The translations under genes and the position numbers were made by a program. From Nocardioides renjunii (GTDB lineage Bacteria; Actinomycetota; Actinomycetes; Propionibacteriales; Nocardioidaceae), in contig NZ_CP141058.1 in assembly GCF_034661175.1 (NCBI RefSeq), positions 186,001 to 250,000 of the forward strand: a stretch of 64,000 nucleotides of DNA. Direction: 5' to 3'. Within the stretch, counting starts at the first letter, position 1, and the number at the start of each line of letters is the position of its first letter. This document shows positions 60,202 through 64,000 of this stretch, piece after piece. The notes below the pieces were generated by a model. That model did not search any database. It saw nothing but the letters and a program-made list of their open reading frames with translations, and had not been told where the DNA came from.

Positions 60202-60816
60202 ATGAGCCTGAACCCGACATCCGAACGCATCGAGGACGAGCTGGTCCGCCGCCTCATGCACCAACGCATCATCGTGCTGGGGGAGGAGCTGCAGGAGCGC
60301 AACGGCAACCGGTTGATGCACCAGCTGCTCCTGCTGTCGGCCGAGGACCCCCGCGCCGACATCACCCTCTGGATCAACTCGCCGGGCGGGTCGGTCTCGG
60401 CGATGCTCGCCATCCACGACGTCATGCAGCTCATCCCCAACGACGTCAGCACGGTCGCCATGGGCATGGCCGCGAGCGCCGGCCAGTTCCTCCTGTCCGC
60501 CGGTACGCCCGGCAAGCGCTACGCCCTGCCCCACGCCCGGGTGCTGCTGCACCAGGGCTCGGCCGGCATCGGCGGGACGGCGGTCGACATCGAGATCCAG
60601 GCCGACGACCTGCGCCACACCCGCGACACGGTGCTCGGGTTGATCGCCGCGCACACGGGCCAGGACCGCGACACCGTCGAGCGCGACTCCCGGCGCGACC
60701 GGTGGTTCAGTGCCGAGCAGGCCCTCGACTACGGCTTCGTCGACCAGCTGATCAGCAGCATCGACCACGTCACCCCGGCGCGACCGCAGGGCATCGGCCT
60801 GGCGGGTGTGCGATGA
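60202..60816 (+). CDS. clpP: ATP-dependent Clp protease proteolytic subunit (active-site intact)
   Basis: 204 residues with a complete ClpP triad: Ser92 in GMAASAGQFLL, His117 in LLHQG and Asp166 before RWFSAEQALDYGFVD. It belongs to the clpP3-clpP4-type accessory pair, to judge by the PopR-like gene alongside; the housekeeping clpP1-clpP2-clpX locus is not here. It would form a tetradecamer or hetero-oligomer with the next gene product and work with a Clp ATPase. The ATG has only a weak AGG upstream. Confidence 0.93.
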   Translation: MSLNPTSERIEDELVRRLMHQRIIVLGEELQERNGNRLMHQLLLLSAEDPRADITLWINSPGGSVSAMLAIHDVMQLIPNDVSTVAMGMAASAGQFLLSAGTPGKRYALPHARVLLHQGSAGIGGTAVDIEIQADDLRHTRDTVLGLIAAHTGQDRDTVERDSRRDRWFSAEQALDYGFVDQLISSIDHVTPARPQGIGLAGVR

Positions 60817-61415
60817 GCACCTACACGATCCCGTACGTCGTCCAGCAGACGCCGCGGGGCGAGCGCACGCTCGACCTCTACTCGCGGCTGCTCTCCGAGC
60901 GGATCATCTACCTCGGCACCGAGATCGACGACGGCGTCGCCAACGCGGTCATCGCCCAGCTGCTCCACCTCGCCTCGGAGAACCCGGACCTCCCCGTCAG
61001 CCTCTACATCAACTCACCCGGCGGCTCGATCTCGGCGATGCTGGCGGTCTACGACGCCATGCAGTTCGTGCGGCCGGCCGTCGAGACGGTGTGCGTGGGC
61101 CAGGCGGCCTGGACCGCCGCCGTGCTGCTCGCCGGGGGCGCGCCGGGCAAGCGGGCGATCCTGCCGCACGGCCGGGTGGTGCTCCACCAGCCGGCCACGC
61201 AGGGCCGCGGCACCGTCCCCGACCTCATCCTGGAGGCCGACGAGGTGGCGCGGGTGCGCCTGCTGCTCGAGGAGGTCCTGGCGCAGCACACCGGGCGCAC
61301 GGCCGATCAGATCCGTCAGGACACCGACCGCACGCTGGTGCTTCCCGGCTCGGCGGCCGTCGACTACGGCATCGTCGACACGGTCCTGCACGAGCAGGGC
61401 CCGGCGTACGTCTGA
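60813..61415 (+). CDS. ClpP-like subunit lacking the catalytic serine
   Basis: 200 residues, clearly ClpP: LYINSPGGSISAMLAVYDAM, GAPGKRAILPHGRVVLHQP (His125), and an Asp near 172 before the LPGSAAVDYGIVD end. At the nucleophile position the sequence reads CVGQAAWTAAVLL, so Ser is replaced by Trp100 (compare GMAASAGQFLL in the upstream gene). It should be proteolytically dead, like plant and cyanobacterial ClpR, and probably forms a mixed ring with its partner. It is translationally coupled by an ATGA overlap. Confidence 0.9.
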   Translation: MSTYTIPYVVQQTPRGERTLDLYSRLLSERIIYLGTEIDDGVANAVIAQLLHLASENPDLPVSLYINSPGGSISAMLAVYDAMQFVRPAVETVCVGQAAWTAAVLLAGGAPGKRAILPHGRVVLHQPATQGRGTVPDLILEADEVARVRLLLEEVLAQHTGRTADQIRQDTDRTLVLPGSAAVDYGIVDTVLHEQGPAYV

Positions 61416-61447
61416 GCCGCGGGCGGTCGCTCGGCGCGTGGGCTCAG
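61412..61447. terminator. Hairpin between the clpP-like gene and popR
   Basis: Arms CTGAGCC (61412-61418) and GGCTCAG (61441-61447) contain the TGA stops of both convergent genes. The loop is GC-rich and can pair further. Confidence 0.55.
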
Positions 61448-61743
61448 GCGGCGAGGCAGGAGGCGTCGGACCGGTTGACCCGTCCGGCCAGCTCGCGGAC
61501 ACCCAGCTCGAGCGCGCCGGCGACGGCGTGGAGCATCTCCGAGGAGGGGTCCTTGAGCCCGCGCTCGATCTCGGAGAGGTACTGCACGGACACGCCGGCG
61601 CGCTGCGCGACGTCCACGAGCCGCTCGCCGCGACGGGTGCGCTCGCGGTGCAGCTCGCGGCCCACCAGCTCGCGCCACAGCGGCTCGGGTGCCTCGGCCG
61701 ACCGGTCGGCCGCACGCTCGGGGAACTCCAGGATCTCGCCCAT
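61444..61743 (-). CDS. popR: PopR-like XRE-family regulator
   Basis: 99 residues. An XRE helix-turn-helix (LVDVAQRAGVSVQYLSEIERGLKDPSSEML, ~41-70) follows a charged N-terminus. The protein ends Cys-Leu-Ala-Ala, a classic Clp-type C-terminal degron. In Streptomyces, PopR activates the adjacent clpP3-clpP4 operon and is itself degraded by the housekeeping ClpP through its C-terminal alanines. Here it converges on the clpP pair rather than lying upstream. A -10 box TACCGT ends 6 nt before the ATG. Confidence 0.82.
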   Translation of the reverse strand: MGEILEFPERAADRSAEAPEPLWRELVGRELHRERTRRGERLVDVAQRAGVSVQYLSEIERGLKDPSSEMLHAVAGALELGVRELAGRVNRSDASCLAA

Positions 61744-61749
61744 GGATCG

Positions 61750-61755
61750 ACGGTA
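61750..61755 (-). promoter_or_regulatory. -10 box TACCGT, probable leaderless promoter of popR
   Basis: The box ends 6 nt before the popR ATG, with no ribosome-binding site between. Confidence 0.55.
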
Positions 61756-61788
61756 GCGAGGCCGGGCGCCGGGTCCTACGGGTTCCGC

Positions 61789-62691
61789 TCAGAGCGGAAC
61801 GGCCGGGCCCAGGAGCGCGTCGACGTACGCGGTCGCCGCGGCCGCGGCGTCGACGTCGACCACCACGTCGGTCCACCGGCCGTCCGGCGTCTCGGTGAGG
61901 CGGTCGCCGACCAGGCCGATCCGTCGCGGCTCGACCCGGAACAGCCCGGGGTGGGTGAGCAGCACGAGCGCGCCCGCGTCACCGATCAGTCGACCCCGTC
62001 GCACGGCGAGGAGCTCCCCGGCCAGGCGTGCGGCCGGGCGGTTGGACGACCGGAGCCGGGCGACGTCCTCCGCACGCACCGAGACCCGCTCGAACACGTC
62101 GATCACATAGAGCGTGAAGGACCGGTCTCCCGCCAGGAGCCGAGCGGTGGCGACGGGGTCGTGGGCCGCGTTGAGCTCGGGCGGGTCGCCCGCCGCCAGC
62201 TCGCCACCCAGCACGACGACCTCGTCGGCCAGGGGTGCGAGCGCGGTGAGGTTGGTCATCGGGGCGAGCCCGACCAGGGTGACCGGTCCACCCGCGCCGG
62301 CTGCCTCCACGACGTCCGCGACGCCGAGCCCGGTGGTCTCGGGTCCGGTGGTCTCGGGTCCGGTGGTCTCGGGCCCGGTGGTCTCGGGCCCGGTGGTCTC
62401 GGGCACGGGTGGCACCGGGACCCCGCCGAGCCCGTCGGGTCCGTGGTTGGTGGGACCGGTCCGCGGCCCGGCGCCGGAGGTCGTCCGAGCGGCCCCGGTC
62501 ACCACTGGTACGTCGTGGGCGCCGGCGTGCGCGAGGACGGCCGCCGAGTTGCGGGCCGCGACCCCTGCCGGGACGTTGCCCACCACGGTCGTCACCCCGC
62601 ACAGGTCGAGCGCGGGGCTCGCGGCGGCGTAGAGCAGAGCCAGGGCGTCGTCGATGCCGGTGTCGACGTCGAGCACGACCCGCCGCGTCAC
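61789..62691 (-). CDS. Inosine-uridine-type nucleoside hydrolase
   Basis: 300 residues. The N-terminal calcium-binding motif DVDTGIDDALALL (residues 8-20) is intact, and VTLVGLAPMTNLTALAP and VVVLGGELA lie in the core. Such enzymes split ribonucleosides into base and ribose. Between the substrate-loop region (GPTNHGPDGLGG, ~84-95) and the core sits an insert of five PETTG-type repeats encoded by a 15-bp minisatellite. The GTG start overlaps the hemerythrin stop (GTGA). Whether the insert affects activity is unknown. Confidence 0.88.
   Translation of the reverse strand: MTRRVVLDVDTGIDDALALLYAAASPALDLCGVTTVVGNVPAGVAARNSAAVLAHAGAHDVPVVTGAARTTSGAGPRTGPTNHGPDGLGGVPVPPVPETTGPETTGPETTGPETTGPETTGLGVADVVEAAGAGGPVTLVGLAPMTNLTALAPLADEVVVLGGELAAGDPPELNAAHDPVATARLLAGDRSFTLYVIDVFERVSVRAEDVARLRSSNRPAARLAGELLAVRRGRLIGDAGALVLLTHPGLFRVEPRRIGLVGDRLTETPDGRWTDVVVDVDAAAAATAYVDALLGPAVPL
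62331..62405 (-). repeat. Five 15-bp tandem repeats within the nucleoside hydrolase gene
   Basis: Unit CGGTGGTCTCGGGTC (plus strand) repeated five times with only C/T and last-unit changes, keeping the frame. It encodes Pro-Glu-Thr-Thr-Gly repeats. Copy number is likely to vary among strains by slippage. Confidence 0.95.
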
Positions 62692-63227
62692 ACGCCCAGG
62701 CCGAGCAGGCCGAGCGGCTCGGCCATCTCGGTCTCCTCGTAGGTGAAGTGCGACTCGAGGTCGGCGCGCAGCGCGGCGACGGCCGCGACCAACTCGTCGA
62801 CGCGGGAGGGGTCGGACCGGACGGCCAGGGCCAGGTCGTCGACCAGCTCGAGGTGGGCGTGGACGACGAGGTGCTCCTCGGCCAGCCGCTGCGCGACGGG
62901 GGCGTAGGCCTCCAGCGTCGCGACCGCGGGGAACATGCTCTGGTCCTCGATCGAGTGGTGCATCGTGAGGAAGCGACACACCTGCCCGCACATCCCGGCG
63001 ACCTGCTGGGCCGTCAGCGACGGCGCCAGCCCGTGGACCCCGGCCCGTACGGCGTCGGCGTCCCCCGCCCCGTCCTGCAGGGACTGCACGGCCCGGGTGA
63101 GCGCCTCGAGCTCGTGGCGGAAGTGGTCGTGGATCATCCGGAGGTGGTCGCCGCCCGCGCGCTGCCGCGGCGTCAGCTCGACGGAGCCCGACACGCGGGG
63201 ACGGCTGGCGTCGTCGATGGGCGGCAC
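62688..63227 (-). CDS. Hemerythrin domain protein
   Basis: 179 residues. The four-helix hemerythrin/HHE iron-binding pattern is present: MIHDHFRHEL (helix 1 His), TMHHSIEDQSMFP (helix 2), EEHLVVHAHLEL (helix 3) and HFTYEETEMAEP (helix 4), supplying five His and two acidic ligands. It probably binds oxygen or senses redox or iron. The GTG at 63227 is chosen because TAGGCT ends 7 nt upstream. A longer frame from an ATG at 63413 would merely translate the antisense of a tRNA gene. Confidence 0.88.
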   Translation of the reverse strand: MPPIDDASRPRVSGSVELTPRQRAGGDHLRMIHDHFRHELEALTRAVQSLQDGAGDADAVRAGVHGLAPSLTAQQVAGMCGQVCRFLTMHHSIEDQSMFPAVATLEAYAPVAQRLAEEHLVVHAHLELVDDLALAVRSDPSRVDELVAAVAALRADLESHFTYEETEMAEPLGLLGLGV

Positions 63228-63234
63228 GGGAGCG

Positions 63235-63240
63235 AGCCTA
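63235..63240 (-). promoter_or_regulatory. -10 box TAGGCT, probable leaderless promoter of the hemerythrin gene
   Basis: The box ends 7 nt before the GTG at 63227. It also drives the coupled nucleoside hydrolase. Confidence 0.55.
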
Positions 63241-63328
63241 CGGCCCGGGGCCGACAGCGGGCGGCGAGTGGCCTGCGGGCCCGGGACGCAGAACAGCCCG
63301 GTCGTGACGACCGGGCTGCACTGTCCTG

Positions 63329-63401
63329 CGCGCCTGTAGGGATTCGAACCCCAAACCTTCTGATCCGTAGTCAGATGCTCTATCCGTTGAGCTACAGGCG
63401 C
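63329..63401 (-). tRNA. tRNA-Arg (anticodon ACG)
   Basis: A 73-nt cloverleaf: acceptor stem GCGCCTG/CAGGCGC, D arm GCTC-AACGGATA-GAGC, anticodon arm TCTGA-CTACGGA-TCAGA (anticodon ACG), T arm TGGGG-TTCGAAT-CCCTA, G discriminator base, no encoded CCA. It reads CGU/CGC/CGA Arg codons after A34-to-inosine editing by TadA, which is encoded at 344-856 of this window. Confidence 0.97.
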
Positions 63402-63576
63402 CCGTCCGTGCACCGCTTGCGCGCCGCGTGGACTGGTCGAGGATAGCCGACATGGTCCGGACGGGCGAAATCAGGCCCACCCCGTCAGTCGGTTGACGGC
63501 CCTCGGCGGTGCCCTATGGTGCCTAGCACCCGCACACGCGGCGGTCCGCACCCGCCGCAGGATGAGAGGCAGCGTG

Positions 63577-64000
63577 ATGGCAGATCTCGAGGCAGTCATG
63601 GACGAGGCCGGACTGACCAACCCCCAGGTCCGTGAGTTCGTGAAGGAGTACGCCGAGCTCACCGGCGCCGAGCGCATCGAGGTGGTCAACGCCTCCGACG
63701 ACGCGCGGCTCCTCGAGGAGGCCGTGGCGGCCGGGGAGCTCCAGCGCGCCGGCGAGGGGCGCTACTACTCGCGCAGCTACCACAAGGACACCGCCCGCTC
63801 CGAGGAGCGCACCATCGTCGCGACCAACGACGAGAAGGACCGCGGCGTCTACAACAACTGGCGGCCGGCCTCGGAGATGAAGCCGATGCTGCACGAGCGG
63901 ATGCGCGGCGCCTCGCAGGGCAGGACGATGTACGTCATCCCCTACCTGATGGCCCCGGCCGGCAACGCCCTCGAGCCGTGGGCGGCCGGCGTCGAGCTCA
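63577..64000 (+). CDS. pckG: Phosphoenolpyruvate carboxykinase (GTP), 5' part
   Basis: 141 residues before the window ends. VREFVKEYAELTGAERIEV, RTIVATNDEKDRGVYNNW (the NNW segment), and GRTMYVIPYLMAP with flanking residues are typical of GTP-type PEPCK. The catalytic P-loop lies beyond the edge. The enzyme converts oxaloacetate to phosphoenolpyruvate in gluconeogenesis. The ATG at 63577 has GAGAGG 7 nt upstream, better than an in-frame ATG at 63562. Gluconeogenesis suits the lactate and pyruvate produced by the rha-lut genes, but that link is general. A TATGGT -10 candidate lies at 63515-63520. Confidence 0.93.
   Translation, partial: MADLEAVMDEAGLTNPQVREFVKEYAELTGAERIEVVNASDDARLLEEAVAAGELQRAGEGRYYSRSYHKDTARSEERTIVATNDEKDRGVYNNWRPASEMKPMLHERMRGASQGRTMYVIPYLMAPAGNALEPWAAGVEL

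Noticed and set aside
62331..62405. Tandem repeats considered as a CRISPR array
   Set aside because: The 15-bp units abut with no spacers and keep a coding frame, so this is a coding minisatellite.
63228..63413. Longer hemerythrin reading frame starting at an ATG at 63413
   Set aside because: The first residues would be read from the tRNA-Arg gene, a well-known annotation artefact. A -10 box 7 nt before the GTG at 63227 supports the short form.

Overview
The window is 64 kb of very high-GC DNA with dense, mostly overlapping genes. It looks like an actinobacterial chromosome, most probably Nocardioides or another member of the Nocardioidaceae. The reasons are an actinobacteria-type tRNA adenosine deaminase partner protein, a deazaflavin (F420)-type quinone reductase, a popR-clpP-clpP locus like that of Streptomyces, sugar ABC systems without their own ATPase, RecBCD, and GTP-type PEP carboxykinase. 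At least nine genes also have a TANNNT -10 box that ends 6 or 7 nt before the start codon, which is the signature of leaderless mRNA. I see no prophage, transposase, plasmid or CRISPR signature. No stretch longer than 300 bp lacks a gene; the longest gap (15457-15743, 287 bp) is a regulatory region.

Layout. 1-2.1 kb: GNAT acetyltransferase (cut by the window edge), tadA and its partner, upp. 2.1-2.3 kb: two copies of a 52-bp palindromic repeat around a hairpin; a third copy lies at 40.23 kb. 2.3-16.8 kb: a 13-kb leftward gene run for L-rhamnose: ABC importer (rhaTPQS), mutarotase, isomerase, kinase, aldolase/lactaldehyde dehydrogenase fusion, a 69-residue LuxR-type HTH protein, and lutABC. 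The divergent LacI-type regulator flanks a 16-bp palindrome. Together these genes would carry rhamnose to DHAP and L-lactate, and lactate on to pyruvate. 16.8-21 kb: a truncated endonuclease-family gene head to head with a nucleotidyltransferase, then pntA-pntB. 21-25.5 kb: a maltose/alpha-glucoside-type ABC importer and its divergent LacI regulator. 25.5-32.7 kb: thpR, acyl-CoA dehydrogenase, two paralogous soluble histidine kinases around a VanY-like peptidase, and a sirtuin.

32.7-38.5 kb holds the two most interesting cassettes. The first is an overlapping trio: an N-formylglutamate amidohydrolase-like enzyme, a HEXXXH/QEGLA carboxypeptidase-like protein and a GshB-like ATP-grasp ligase. 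This looks like an add-and-remove amino-acid modification system. The second is an NrtR-type Nudix regulator facing a membrane-anchor-less SPFH protein that is translationally coupled to a divergent NAD-kinase-like protein. Two 21-bp NrtR-box-like palindromes lie between them.

38.5-49.4 kb: menB, a Ddn-like reductase, small proteins, and recC-recB-recD. 49.5-54 kb: a 1461-residue secreted sugar-dehydrogenase-like protein with PKD, Fn3, Ig-like and two LamG domains. 54-59 kb: a lipoprotein, CsbD, a MerR-DICT regulator, and a TetR/MFS pair behind two tandem identical operators. 59-64 kb: an agmatinase-family enzyme, a clpP pair whose second member has Trp in place of the catalytic Ser, a PopR-like regulator ending in Leu-Ala-Ala, a nucleoside hydrolase with a 15-bp minisatellite, a hemerythrin, tRNA-Arg(ACG), and the start of pckG.

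All calls come from reading the sequence by eye; no database search was run.
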